Source of the DNA: JANJUB01 sp040081075
GTDB lineage: Bacteria; Armatimonadota; Fimbriimonadia; Fimbriimonadales; Fimbriimonadaceae
Reading direction: 5' to 3'
Length of the DNA stretch: 64,000 nucleotides
NCBI GenBank assembly: GCA_040081075.1
Contig: JBEBHJ010000001.1
Span: 60,782-124,781, forward strand
Shown: one piece after another, positions 35,583 to 44,051 of the stretch
Numbering within the stretch: the first letter of the stretch is position 1
Layout: every line of letters starts with the position of its first letter
Position numbers and translations under genes: made by a program
Notes under the pieces: model-generated
What the model saw: only the letters and a program-made list of their open reading frames with translations
What the model was told of the DNA's origin: nothing
Databases searched by the model: none

Positions 35583-36176
35583 CTATTTAAACAACCCTGC
35601 GGTTCCAATTTTTCGCAAATCCGGGCGTGCTAAGACTTCCTTTGACGACTTCTCCATTTTTGCCAAGACGGGTTCTGGCTCGCGAATAACGTATCCCCCC
35701 ATTTTGGCGGTAACGCCAGCCGGAGCACTAATGAGCCCGGTTGCCCCATCGTAACTCAACTCTCCGCAATCAATCGAGATTTCATCCTTTATCGAGACAA
35801 CCTTAACGCCTCCTTTTAGACGAATCACTTTGGAGCCTTTGTCGATAAATCCTTCACGAGCAACAAATGTGCTGGCCACTTGACCGTTTTCGCAAAACGA
35901 ACCCGAGACCTCTTGAATCCGACCGCCAAACTTAGATTCGGAGAGATCGAAGTCCAAAGCCGCTTTCTTCCAAGTAACTGCCCAAAGTTTCTTGCGAGCC
36001 TTATCCGTGTTGTAGCGCTCAAAATTACCGCCACCACTGACAATCGACTTGCCTGTTCCTTTGGCCTCCGTCGCAATTTCCTTTTCAATCGCAACCTGTT
36101 CGGGTAGCTTCCGGTTCGGAGCACAACTCACCACCATCAACATCGAAACGACGAGGAGGCTAGCGGCATATCTCAT
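35583..36176 (-). CDS. LptC-like lipoprotein
   Basis: 197 aa. A lipoprotein signal with the lipobox VVSC (Cys18) is followed by a beta-rich OstA/LptC-type domain (about 65-165: KKAALDFDLSESKFGGRIQEV, VASTFVAREGFIDKGSKVIRLKGGVKVV). Position directly between rlmN and lptA supports an LptC role, namely receiving LPS from the transporter and handing it to LptA. Canonical LptC is anchored by a TM helix rather than a lipid, so this would be a variant. It overlaps rlmN by 4 bp. Confidence 0.65.
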   Translation of the reverse strand: MRYAASLLVVSMLMVVSCAPNRKLPEQVAIEKEIATEAKGTGKSIVSGGGNFERYNTDKARKKLWAVTWKKAALDFDLSESKFGGRIQEVSGSFCENGQVASTFVAREGFIDKGSKVIRLKGGVKVVSIKDEISIDCGELSYDGATGLISAPAGVTAKMGGYVIREPEPVLAKMEKSSKEVLARPDLRKIGTAGLFK

Positions 36177-37282
36177 TGAGTAACCGCCAAGGGAAGCTTT
36201 TCTCGCTTCGCAAATCTTCCGGTGTGCTCACCCGCAAGTTGACCGCAAGCCGCCGCAATATCGTGACCGCGCTCCACCCGCTGGGTTACGTTTACGCCTC
36301 TCTTTTTGAGTTCATTCTTAAAGGCCATGATGCTTTCCCGCGTCGGACGCTTGTAGCCTTGTTCGGTGGAAACGTAGTTAAAGGGAATCAGATTGACCAC
36401 GCTGGGGACTCCAGAAATCAGACGCGCCAGCTTGGTGGCTTGCTCGGTGGAATCGGTCAGATCGCCGATCAACAAGTATTCGAGGGTAATTTTCCGTCCG
36501 GTCTTTCGCATGTAGGCTTTCATTGCGCCCACCACTTCTTGAACGGGCCATCGCTTGTTGACGGGCATGAGACGGTCTCGGATGGCGTCGTCTGGTGAAT
36601 GCAGGCTCAAGGCCAAGTGGATTGGAAGTTTAATTTCGGCGAGCTCATTGATTTGGGGTACCAGCCCGACGGTTGAGACCGTGATATGTCGATAACTGAG
36701 TCCCACTTCATCATGGAGGAGTACAAGGGCTTTCAGAAGGTTGGGCAAGTTCAGAAGGGGTTCGCCCATTCCCATAAAGACGACCCGACTGATGCGCTCA
36801 TCTTTTCCCATCACCTTGATTCGACTCTTGATCTGATCTTTTCGCAGCTTTTGGAGCAGCAAGTATTGCCCAACAATCTCGCTAACACTCAAGTTCCGAT
36901 CAAATCCGCCGAGTCCAGTCGCGCAGAACGTGCAACCCATTGGACATCCAACTTGAGAGCTTAGGCAACAACTAACCCGATCTTGATAGGGGAGCAAAAC
37001 GCACTCGAAAACTTGATTGTCGCCGCCGTGAACCAGCAATTTATCAACAAAGTCGGTTGACCTTGCGTGCCGGGCGATTGTTAGGGGATTGATTACGCAA
37101 GTCTCGGCCAGCTCGGATCGTAGGCTCGCGGGCAGGTCTGACATTGCCTCAAACGAATCTACCGCCTCGGCATAGATCCAGCGCGCAATCTGGCTGGCCC
37201 GCATTTTGGCGTCCTTTCGCTCGCCCAGAAATGCCGCGATTTCGGCGCGGGTCATTCCAATAAGCGACGGAAGCGGTACCAC
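36173..37282 (-). CDS. rlmN: 23S rRNA (adenine2503-C2)-methyltransferase RlmN
   Basis: 369 aa. It has an N-terminal helical RNA-binding region and a radical SAM core with CPMGCTFC (CxxxCxxC), then the GMGEPLLN motif, SLHSPDD and LIPFNYV. The methyl-carrying Cys is in the C-terminal HDIAAACGQL. It methylates A2503 of 23S rRNA and A37 of some tRNAs. It starts with GTG, 7 nt after a TACACT box, and heads the lpt operon. Its co-operon position with LPS transport genes is not explained by known function. Confidence 0.94.
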   Translation of the reverse strand: MVPLPSLIGMTRAEIAAFLGERKDAKMRASQIARWIYAEAVDSFEAMSDLPASLRSELAETCVINPLTIARHARSTDFVDKLLVHGGDNQVFECVLLPYQDRVSCCLSSQVGCPMGCTFCATGLGGFDRNLSVSEIVGQYLLLQKLRKDQIKSRIKVMGKDERISRVVFMGMGEPLLNLPNLLKALVLLHDEVGLSYRHITVSTVGLVPQINELAEIKLPIHLALSLHSPDDAIRDRLMPVNKRWPVQEVVGAMKAYMRKTGRKITLEYLLIGDLTDSTEQATKLARLISGVPSVVNLIPFNYVSTEQGYKRPTRESIMAFKNELKKRGVNVTQRVERGHDIAAACGQLAGEHTGRFAKREKLPLAVTQ

Positions 37283-37289
37283 GGGTTCA

Positions 37290-37295
37290 AGTGTA
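37290..37295 (-). promoter_or_regulatory. -10 element TACACT for the rlmN-lpt operon
   Basis: Minus-strand TACACT lies 7 nt before the GTG at 37282. It should drive at least seven overlapping genes to 31023. Confidence 0.45.
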
Positions 37296-37331
37296 CCGGG
37301 TGACCACCCGTTTCCCGGTCAGCGAAGCAAG

Positions 37332-37356
37332 AAAACGGGGGCAGTCTCTGCCCCCG
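37332..37356 (-). terminator. intrinsic terminator of the sigma/anti-sigma operon
   Basis: On the minus strand a 9-bp GC-rich stem (CGGGGGCAG / CTGCCCCCG, loop AGA) is followed by TTTTC. It lies just downstream of the DUF4349 gene and isolates it from the rlmN promoter. Confidence 0.85.
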
Positions 37357-37379
37357 CTCGCTGTATGAATCAGGATGTT

Positions 37380-38681
37380 TCAGGCGCTTCGCTTCTTCAT
37401 CCAAATACCAAACAGCACAAGTGGCAACCATACCGGGATGTAGACCAGGACGTAAATCAGAAACGAACCGACGATGCGTCCCACAGTTTTCAGTCCGCTC
37501 GTGGCGCTTCCCAAGCTTCCCTCGCTCCAAGAATCCGAAACCAAGTTGCCATCTTCAGATTGTACGAAGGTGACGTGAATCCTTGAGAACAGGGTTTGCT
37601 TGTCAAGCACTTCCTTTTGCATATTCCAGCTATCCAGCTCAAGCTGTGCTTGATAGATTTTGGATTTGAGTTGCACCTTCTCGGCTCGGTCGGTTGAGTT
37701 TGCAAGCTCCTTCTTTAATCGCAAGAGTTCGGTTGCCCAGGAGCGGGCACGAACGGTTGTATCAACGACCTGGTTGGTCACGTCTTCGCTGGCCGAATGC
37801 TCGCTAATGACATTGCCCATTTTGGCGAGCATATCCAGAGTTTCTTCGAACCGCGATTCTGGCACCCGGAGTTCTGCCACGAGTTTAGTCTCGTTCTCGG
37901 TTGAGTTTAGGTTTGTGGTTAAAATCTTGGCGCCATCGCCCTTCCAAGAATCAATAGTTGTACGCAGTTGCTCTTTGGCTTCACGCGCAGACTTGACTCC
38001 CACGGAAATGTCTGCATCACGAATCATCATCGAGCCCTGGAGAAGTCTTTCGACATCGCCCCGAGTAAGCCCGGCATTTCCACCCGATGACTTAGAGGCA
38101 TCGCCCTCTTTGTACCATCGGCCCTTCACGTCTGTCGGGTTGGGCTGCTTATCGACGGATCCAGCCGCCCCTCTTTTAGCATACATTTCTTGCTCCAATC
38201 CACTTAGGGCCTTACCGCCACCGCCACCACGAAACTCGGGAGATTGTTCCATCAATCCGCCATCGGTTTCGGCGGGGCCACCAACTCGTTCGTTGGTGGG
38301 CGCACTGCTCATTGGCGACGCTGATGCAACGCTTTTCTTAGCGGTTGCTGCCAGCTCGGCCGTGTCCGCGGATCCCATCGAATTCATTAGCATGGGCGAT
38401 ACGAAGAGTCCAATGAGAGCAATTCCCATGGCCGATGCAGCGAAAACGGGCACTCTGAAGTCGGCTTTCGGTTTCTTGCGGAGCTTGTCAAGAGTTGCCT
38501 GAGCACCGGCAACTTCGGGGTCGTTCTTGAGTTTGTTGAGTTCTGTTCCTAATGAGCGCATGAAAAGCACCTCCTGTTGCAGAACTGGATCGGATGCGAT
38601 CGCTGTTTCAACTTCCTGGGCACGTGCCTCAGTGAGTTCGCCGTCAATAAATGCCTTCAAATCTTCGCGAATGTTATTCAT
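37380..38681 (-). CDS. anti-sigma factor-like protein fused to DUF4349
   Basis: 433 aa. An N-terminal anti-sigma-type helical region (LKAFIDGELTEARAQEVETA, without the HxxxCxxC zinc motif) is followed by a TM helix at about 77-98. A Gly/Ser-rich linker covers about 100-205. The DUF4349 domain follows (about 215-380, DADISVGVKSAREAKEQL, with a long coiled coil from LRLKKELANSTDRAEKV), and a C-terminal TM helix lies at about 405-427. It overlaps the ECF sigma gene by 4 bp, so it is the likely membrane regulator of that sigma factor. The DUF4349 part would then be the extracytoplasmic sensor (inference). Confidence 0.78.
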   Translation of the reverse strand: MNNIREDLKAFIDGELTEARAQEVETAIASDPVLQQEVLFMRSLGTELNKLKNDPEVAGAQATLDKLRKKPKADFRVPVFAASAMGIALIGLFVSPMLMNSMGSADTAELAATAKKSVASASPMSSAPTNERVGGPAETDGGLMEQSPEFRGGGGGKALSGLEQEMYAKRGAAGSVDKQPNPTDVKGRWYKEGDASKSSGGNAGLTRGDVERLLQGSMMIRDADISVGVKSAREAKEQLRTTIDSWKGDGAKILTTNLNSTENETKLVAELRVPESRFEETLDMLAKMGNVISEHSASEDVTNQVVDTTVRARSWATELLRLKKELANSTDRAEKVQLKSKIYQAQLELDSWNMQKEVLDKQTLFSRIHVTFVQSEDGNLVSDSWSEGSLGSATSGLKTVGRIVGSFLIYVLVYIPVWLPLVLFGIWMKKRSA

Positions 38682-39193
38682 GCTTGAATCTCCACGCCCA
38701 TAAAGCGGCGAAGGGTCACGAACGCGTGGTGGAGCCGAGATTTCACTGTGCCTACGGGCACTCCCAGAACCCCGGCCGCCTCTTCGTAGGTCATACCCTC
38801 CACTTCATGCAGGATCACCACTTCGAGGTGCTCCTGGGTGAGTTTTTTCAAGGCTCCGCGCAGCGCTTCTCGGTCGACCAATGTTGATTCTCCCGGACTA
38901 GGTGCAGCGATATTCCACGCATTTTCGATGTTCATTTCAATTCGCCTCTTTCGAGCAAGATTGCGGCAAGTATTGAGGGCGATTCCGAAGAGCCATGTGC
39001 TCAGGGCCGAAGTTCCATCAAAGCGTTTGATCGCTTTTTGCGCGGTCAGAAAGGTTTCCTGCGCCGCATCGGCTGCGAGCTCGGGTCCGAGCCTGCGGGC
39101 GCAGAAACGGTAGATTGCGGCATAGTGTTCCACCGCAATATCGCCCATCGCCTCCCGATCACCACGGGCCGCTCTTCGAGTTCGATCATCCAT
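38678..39193 (-). CDS. ECF-type RNA polymerase sigma factor
   Basis: 171 aa. Sigma region 2 (YAAIYRFCARRLGPELAADAAQETFL, TWLFGIALNTCRN) and region 4 (LTQEHLEVVILHEVEGMTYEEAAGVL, VPVGTVKSRLHHAF) are present without region 3, the extracytoplasmic-function type. It is co-transcribed with a membrane anti-sigma protein, so it probably responds to an envelope signal. No obvious autoregulated -35/-10 pair was identified upstream. Confidence 0.93.
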   Translation of the reverse strand: MDDRTRRAARGDREAMGDIAVEHYAAIYRFCARRLGPELAADAAQETFLTAQKAIKRFDGTSALSTWLFGIALNTCRNLARKRRIEMNIENAWNIAAPSPGESTLVDREALRGALKKLTQEHLEVVILHEVEGMTYEEAAGVLGVPVGTVKSRLHHAFVTLRRFMGVEIQA

Positions 39194-39239
39194 ACCAGCT
39201 TGTTTGCAATAGGTCTGTGTCGTGAGGTTGATTGAGCGT

Positions 39240-39572
39240 TCAAAGTTTTTTGTTTTTCAACAACTTTTTCGGGGCAACGAGTTCATAGGAGCGGGAGATT
39301 AGCTCCAAGGCTAACCCCAGCGTATCTTCGTCGATGCTTACTGTGACCCAACCATGCCGACCAACGTAGGCTGCCTTCTCAATTTGGGGATGGAGAATCA
39401 AAGCCGCCTGCTCATCAAGCGTTGCCTTTAAGGTGACCCCCGTTTCTCCGCCAATTGCGAACAACTTGCCTCCCACTTTCCAGGCAGTGTGTCCCCAGGG
39501 ATTGTCCTCGGTCGCTTCCGACAATGCCATGCAGGTGGCTCGGATTTGCGCAAGAATCTCTTCAGGTGACAT
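39240..39572 (-). CDS. MmcQ/YjbR-like protein
   Basis: 110 aa from the ATG at 39572. It has the double-wing-like MmcQ/YjbR fold: a helix with ATCMALSEATEDNPWGHTAWKVGGKLFA, then TLKATLDEQAALI and AYVGRHGWVTVSID, ending in a basic KKLLKNKKL tail. The family is often called DNA-binding but its role is unproven. A CACAAT box 7 nt upstream favours this start over an in-frame ATG at 39623. Confidence 0.75.
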   Translation of the reverse strand: MSPEEILAQIRATCMALSEATEDNPWGHTAWKVGGKLFAIGGETGVTLKATLDEQAALILHPQIEKAAYVGRHGWVTVSIDEDTLGLALELISRSYELVAPKKLLKNKKL

Positions 39573-39679
39573 TTCTACAATTGTGGCCCCATATTCAAGT
39601 TCAGAAGTGCCCTGGGCAGCCATGAGCTAGAAGCTGATGGCACGGGAGGTACCCTAATTGGGCCTCCAAAGCCTTTCGC

Positions 39680-41806
39680 ATGAAACAGATTTTGCAAAAC
39701 ATGAGCAACGGTGTAACCGAGCTCGCTGAAGTCCCTTCGCCCCAGCCCCGTTCTGGCGCCCTTTTAATTCGAACCGAACGAACGCTTGTTAGCGCCGGCA
39801 CCGAACGAATGCTCGTCGAGTTCGGTAAAGCCAGCCTGATTGAGAAAGCCCGGCAGCAGCCAGATAAGGTTCGCCAAGTCTTCGACAAGATCAAGACCGA
39901 TGGCTTGATGCCCACACTTGATGCGGTGCGATCCAAACTCGATCAACCCCTACCTCTGGGTTACTGCAACGCTGGAATCGTGATGGAAGTGGGCAACGGC
40001 GTGACCGATTTTCAGCCGGGGGATCGCGTTGTCTCCAATGGCGGACACGCTGAAGTAGTTTGCGTCGGACAGAATCTGTGTGCAAAGATTCCGGATGGAG
40101 TTTCGGAAGAGGAAGCGGCATTCACCGTTCTAGGCTCAATTGGGCTTCAGGGCATTCGCTTGCTCAATCCGACTCTCGGCGAGAGTTTCGTCGTCACCGG
40201 GGCGGGATTGATCGGCCTAATGTGTGTTCAAATGTTGCGAGCCAACGGGTGCCGGGTTTTGGCGATTGACTTTGATTCCAGCAAACTCGCGCTGGCAAAA
40301 CAGTTTGGGGCCGAGATCTGCGACCTAAGCTCTGGTGGAGATCCGGAGCAAGCGGCGAGCGCTTTCAGCCGCGGCAAGGGCGTGGATGGAGTCGTCATCA
40401 CGGCGAGCACCAAAAGCAGCGAGCCCATGACCCAGGCTGCGCATATGTGCCGAAAGCGAGGAAGAATTGTCTTGGTCGGAGTGACCGGCCTTGAACTCTC
40501 TCGAGCAGACTTTTACGAGAAAGAACTGACCTTCCAGGTCTCCTGCTCCTACGGACCCGGTCGCTATGATTCGAGCTACGAGGAAAAGGGAATCGACTAT
40601 CCGCTGCCATTTGTGCGTTGGACGGAGCAGCGTAATTTCGAAGCCGTTCTCGACCTCATGGCGTCCGGGCAGATGGATGTGAAACCGCTTATATCGCATC
40701 GCTTTAAGATTGCGGATGGGGAATCGGCCTATGCAACGCTCTCGGCGGAGAAGGCCGCACTCGGCATTGTTTTGGAGTACGCCGCCTCGAAAACAGATGA
40801 AGAACTTCGAAACCCGGTCGCCGAGATTAAAGAAGCTGTAGGATCAACGACCGCCCCAACAGTCAGTTTCATCGGGGCAGGAAACTACGCCGGCCGAGTG
40901 CTCATTCCTGCTTTTCAAAAGGGGGGAGCTCAGTTCCGTTCGGTCGCGAGTAGCGGTGGGGTCACCGCGCAACACTTTGCCAAGAAGTATGGATTTGCTC
41001 TGGCGACAACCGACACCTCCGCTCTGTTAAATGATGCAAGCGCAAACGCGGTGGCGATTGCAACCCGCCACAATACGCACGCAAAGTTCACGTTGGATGC
41101 CCTTAAGGCCGGAAAGCATGTTTTTTGCGAAAAACCAATTTGTCTAACCGATGAAGAACTCGACGAAATCTCACGAGCTTATTCCGAAGCCGGCAAGCTT
41201 GTGATGGTTGGTTTCAATCGCCGTTTCGCTCCTCACATTATCAAGATGAAGCAACTTCTGGTTGGTGCGAGCGAGGCCAAAGCGATGGTAATGACGGTGA
41301 ACGCGGGCGCGATTCCGGCTAATCACTGGACGCAAGACCCAACCGTTGGTGGCGGTCGGTTTGTGGGAGAAGGTTGTCACTTTGTTGACCTCCTGAGGTT
41401 CCTCGCCGGATGCCCCATCGTTTCCGTGCAAGCAATGATGTTTGGTCAAAGTGCGACAACTGCTGTTAAGACGGACAAGTGTGTCGTTACCCTTGGGTTC
41501 TCGGACGGGAGCATCGGCACTATCCAGTATCTGGCGAATGGGCACGGATCTTTCCCCAAAGAGCGCCTTGAAGTGTTTTGCGCCGAGAGAGTGCTGCAGA
41601 TGGATAACTACCGAACACTCACAGGATTCGGATGGCCCGGGTTCAGCAAGATGAAAATTAGCAAACAAGATAAGGGGCAGGACGCTTGCGCAGCCGCATT
41701 TGTAGAAGCCTTAAAGGGCGGGCGACCCTCGCCGATTTCCTTCACCGAGATCGCCGAAGTTCACCGCGCCTGCTTTGAGGCGGATCGGTTAATGAGGCAT
41801 AATTAG
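39680..41806 (+). CDS. two-domain oxidoreductase (MDR dehydrogenase + Gfo/Idh/MocA)
   Basis: 708 aa. The N-terminal half (about 1-360) is a medium-chain dehydrogenase with GYCNAGIVMEVG, FQPGDRVVSNGGHAEV and the nucleotide motif VTGAGLIGLMCVQML, but without the usual catalytic Cys/His zinc pair. The C-terminal half (about 390-708) is a Gfo/Idh/MocA oxidoreductase with SFIGAGNYAGRVLIPAF, GKHVFCEKP and GGGRFVGEGCHFVDLLRFL. Such fusions sit in surface-polysaccharide gene sets and are thought to modify nucleotide sugars. Here it stands next to lipA (6-bp gap) without glycosyltransferases. Confidence 0.85.
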   Translation: MKQILQNMSNGVTELAEVPSPQPRSGALLIRTERTLVSAGTERMLVEFGKASLIEKARQQPDKVRQVFDKIKTDGLMPTLDAVRSKLDQPLPLGYCNAGIVMEVGNGVTDFQPGDRVVSNGGHAEVVCVGQNLCAKIPDGVSEEEAAFTVLGSIGLQGIRLLNPTLGESFVVTGAGLIGLMCVQMLRANGCRVLAIDFDSSKLALAKQFGAEICDLSSGGDPEQAASAFSRGKGVDGVVITASTKSSEPMTQAAHMCRKRGRIVLVGVTGLELSRADFYEKELTFQVSCSYGPGRYDSSYEEKGIDYPLPFVRWTEQRNFEAVLDLMASGQMDVKPLISHRFKIADGESAYATLSAEKAALGIVLEYAASKTDEELRNPVAEIKEAVGSTTAPTVSFIGAGNYAGRVLIPAFQKGGAQFRSVASSGGVTAQHFAKKYGFALATTDTSALLNDASANAVAIATRHNTHAKFTLDALKAGKHVFCEKPICLTDEELDEISRAYSEAGKLVMVGFNRRFAPHIIKMKQLLVGASEAKAMVMTVNAGAIPANHWTQDPTVGGGRFVGEGCHFVDLLRFLAGCPIVSVQAMMFGQSATTAVKTDKCVVTLGFSDGSIGTIQYLANGHGSFPKERLEVFCAERVLQMDNYRTLTGFGWPGFSKMKISKQDKGQDACAAAFVEALKGGRPSPISFTEIAEVHRACFEADRLMRHN

Positions 41807-41812
41807 GTTCAC

Positions 41813-42733
41813 ATGTCCCAAAGGTTGCCGGAATGGCTGACGATTCGCTTGCCTCGCCCTGATACGATCAAGGAAGTTGAGAGCATGATGCGGACAAAGA
41901 ACTTGCACACGGTGTGTGAAAGCGCTCGTTGCCCGAACTTGCCCGAGTGTTGGAGCAAGAAAACCGCTACCTTCATGATATTGGGTGACACCTGCACCCG
42001 ATCCTGTGGATTCTGTGCAATCAAAACTGGACGCGGTGAGGAACTTGACGTGTTCGAACCTGCGAATGTAGCCAAGGTCGCGGATGACCTGGGCCTTAAG
42101 CACGTTGTTGTAACCAGCGTGGCGCGAGATGACCTCAAGGATGAAGGCGCCGAACAGTTCGCACGTACTATTCGGGCAATCCATCAAAAGAATCCGCTCA
42201 CGATTGTTGAGGTGTTAACTCCCGATTTCAAGGCAAAGCGCGATCTGATTAAGGTGGTTTGTGATGCCAAACCCGATATCTATAATCACAATATCGAAAC
42301 GATCGAACGATTGCACACCCTGGTTCGGCCCCAGGCCAAATATGCGCGGACTTTGCGCGTGTTAGAGCTTGTCAAAGAAATCGACCCTTCGATCCATACG
42401 AAATCGGGCATTATGCTCGGCCTTGGCGAAACAAGAGACGAAGTTTTGGTCACCTTGCGAGACCTACGAAAAGTTGGGGTTGATGCGGTCACGATTGGCC
42501 AGTATTTGAGACCGACCATGAAGCACCTGCCCGTTACATCCTACATCCATCCCGACGAGTTTAAGGAGTACGAAGCAATCGGCGAGGAGCTTGGCTTCGC
42601 GTTTGTCGCGTCGGGCCCGTTCATCCGCAGTTCATATAATGCGATTGACTTCAGCAAGAAGATCATGGCCGACCGGGTTGCTCAGCTAGATCAGCGCGAA
42701 AAGCTCACTCAATTAAGAATGGCTACCGTTTAG
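41813..42733 (+). CDS. lipA: lipoyl synthase
   Basis: 306 aa. The auxiliary cluster motif CESARCPNLPEC, the radical SAM motif CTRSCGFC and the C-terminal RSSYNA serine ligand are all present. It inserts two sulfurs into octanoyl groups on lipoyl carrier proteins. CATAAT lies 9 nt before the ATG, so it may have its own short-leader transcript despite the close upstream gene. lipB is not in the window. Confidence 0.96.
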   Translation: MSQRLPEWLTIRLPRPDTIKEVESMMRTKNLHTVCESARCPNLPECWSKKTATFMILGDTCTRSCGFCAIKTGRGEELDVFEPANVAKVADDLGLKHVVVTSVARDDLKDEGAEQFARTIRAIHQKNPLTIVEVLTPDFKAKRDLIKVVCDAKPDIYNHNIETIERLHTLVRPQAKYARTLRVLELVKEIDPSIHTKSGIMLGLGETRDEVLVTLRDLRKVGVDAVTIGQYLRPTMKHLPVTSYIHPDEFKEYEAIGEELGFAFVASGPFIRSSYNAIDFSKKIMADRVAQLDQREKLTQLRMATV

Positions 42734-42772
42734 CCTAAAGTTTTTTGCCGATCGAACCGATAAACCAGATTG

Positions 42773-43015
42773 ATGCACCTATCAGTCGAAGATGGCATAA
42801 ATCCAACAATCACGGAAAGATTCTTACTCATGCAGCCAAACGTAGTTGATGCGTCTGTGTGGTACACGCGAGGTTGCCTGAAGGCGATTGTCACGATTGA
42901 AGAAGGTTGCACCTTCGATAGCATGCAACTCCAAGAAAAGTGCGAAGTTCTGCTCGGCTCAAATCAGACGCCGACCGAAATCACTCTTTCATGGGCGAGC
43001 AGACACGCGGCCTAA
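42773..43015 (+). CDS. small hypothetical protein
   Basis: 80 aa from the ATG at 42773. A TAAACC sequence (a near match to the -10) lies 6 nt upstream. The pattern MQPNVVDASVWY, LKAIVTIEEG and LLGSNQTPTEITL loosely recalls the C-terminal mini-domain of acyl-CoA synthetases (AMP-binding C-terminal), but it is too short to carry that enzyme. No catalytic residue is evident. It ends 2 bp before the convergent gene's stop. Confidence 0.5.
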   Translation: MHLSVEDGINPTITERFLLMQPNVVDASVWYTRGCLKAIVTIEEGCTFDSMQLQEKCEVLLGSNQTPTEITLSWASRHAA

Positions 43016-43017
43016 GG

Positions 43018-43980
43018 TCACTTCGCGACCATTTTGAGCGTGGTTTTGCCCGTTAGTTTCTGATCAATAATGGGGTCTTCGGGAAACTGCGTCACCACGA
43101 TTTTGAAGCCACCCTTTGATTCGCCTATGCCCTTTAGCGTTCGCATGGTCTTCATGTCGATGTCGTAGAGAACGTTGGCGTCAAGTTGGTAGGAGATTTC
43201 CTTAAGCCCAAGGTCGGCCAAAGACTCGGCGTCGTAGTTGTCTTTCAGAAACTGAGTCATATCCGCTTTGATGACCAACTTTGCCGAAACTCGATGGACC
43301 TTGACTCCGCCGGACTCGACGATTCCATCATACGTGTAGGCATAGTCCAACCGTTGCATCACGGTTTTGTTGTTCTTGCTCTTTAGTTTTTGAGGGGCAT
43401 AGCTGACGGTTTCGTGCCATGTGTCTCCCTTCGAAACCTCAAAGAGAGGCAGTTTGGGTTGAAAGTCCATGCAAGATTCAAGCGAGCCAATGAACAGAGA
43501 GAGGCGGTGGAGTTCGGTGATGAATCCGGTAATCGCATCGCCCTGAGCGGGCTTGATGCCAGGAATTTTTGAGAGCCATTGAAGTCCACCCGACTTCTTC
43601 TCGGGCTTCTTTGGGGTGTTATCCTTTATGTCAATGATCTTATTGACCGGACTCAAAGTCAGGTCCAAGTCCATGTTGACCTTTTCAACGCTCTTGACGC
43701 TGCTTCTCTCCGAGTTTTCGCCCTCAATAATCGTCATGGAAGGGCGCTTGTAGCGCGCGTCCACGATGCCGTCGGCCTTTTCTTTGTTGATCGCAACGGT
43801 GAAATCGTAGTCAATATCAAGGTCTTCGGGCACATAGGTGTCTGACCCGATCACTTTGTTTTCGATTACGAGGTGAGATCGAACCTCGTACTTCTGGGTC
43901 TCGCCCGCTTTGTTTACGCGGCTGAGGGTGACAGCCTGAGGGTTGACGGCGGAGGCAAGCAAAAGGAGAGGCGTAAGCAT
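43018..43980 (-). CDS. hypothetical secreted protein
   Basis: 320 aa from the ATG at 43980, which gives a short signal peptide (MLTPLLLLASAVNPQA). A longer frame to 44121 is rejected because a TATGGT box lies 6 nt before 43980. The mature part is beta-rich with charged turns (KYEVRSHLVIENKVIGSDTY, LDIDYDFTVAINKEKADGIV, RVSAKLVIKADMTQFLK) and is similar in style to the gene at 28656. The function is unknown. Confidence 0.65.
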   Translation of the reverse strand: MLTPLLLLASAVNPQAVTLSRVNKAGETQKYEVRSHLVIENKVIGSDTYVPEDLDIDYDFTVAINKEKADGIVDARYKRPSMTIIEGENSERSSVKSVEKVNMDLDLTLSPVNKIIDIKDNTPKKPEKKSGGLQWLSKIPGIKPAQGDAITGFITELHRLSLFIGSLESCMDFQPKLPLFEVSKGDTWHETVSYAPQKLKSKNNKTVMQRLDYAYTYDGIVESGGVKVHRVSAKLVIKADMTQFLKDNYDAESLADLGLKEISYQLDANVLYDIDMKTMRTLKGIGESKGGFKIVVTQFPEDPIIDQKLTGKTTLKMVAK

Positions 43981-43986
43981 TTGACT

Positions 43987-43992
43987 ACCATA
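43987..43992 (-). promoter_or_regulatory. -10 element TATGGT
   Basis: Minus-strand TATGGT lies 6 nt before the ATG at 43980. It is divergent from the box at 44039. Confidence 0.35.
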
Positions 43993-44038
43993 GTTTACGA
44001 TACAAATCGCGATTCGATACGGCAAAGATGCAAACTGA

Positions 44039-44044
44039 TACAAT
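44039..44044 (+). promoter_or_regulatory. -10 element TACAAT
   Basis: TACAAT, in the context CTGATACAAT, lies 7 nt before the ATG at 44052. It favours this start over the in-frame ATG at 44028, which lies upstream of the box. Confidence 0.45.
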
Positions 44045-44051
44045 TCTGACC

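Noticed and set aside
37332..37356. Hairpin as an rlmN leader element
   Set aside because: It lies upstream of the TACACT box and so outside the predicted transcript. Its T-run orientation fits termination of the anti-sigma gene.
37660..38502. 280-aa frame on the plus strand
   Set aside because: Antisense of the DUF4349 fusion; Ser/Arg-rich low-complexity shadow.
42773..43015. Truncated acyl-CoA synthetase
   Set aside because: The resemblance to the AMP-binding C-terminal domain is only a loose pattern, and no upstream catalytic domain or remnant exists.
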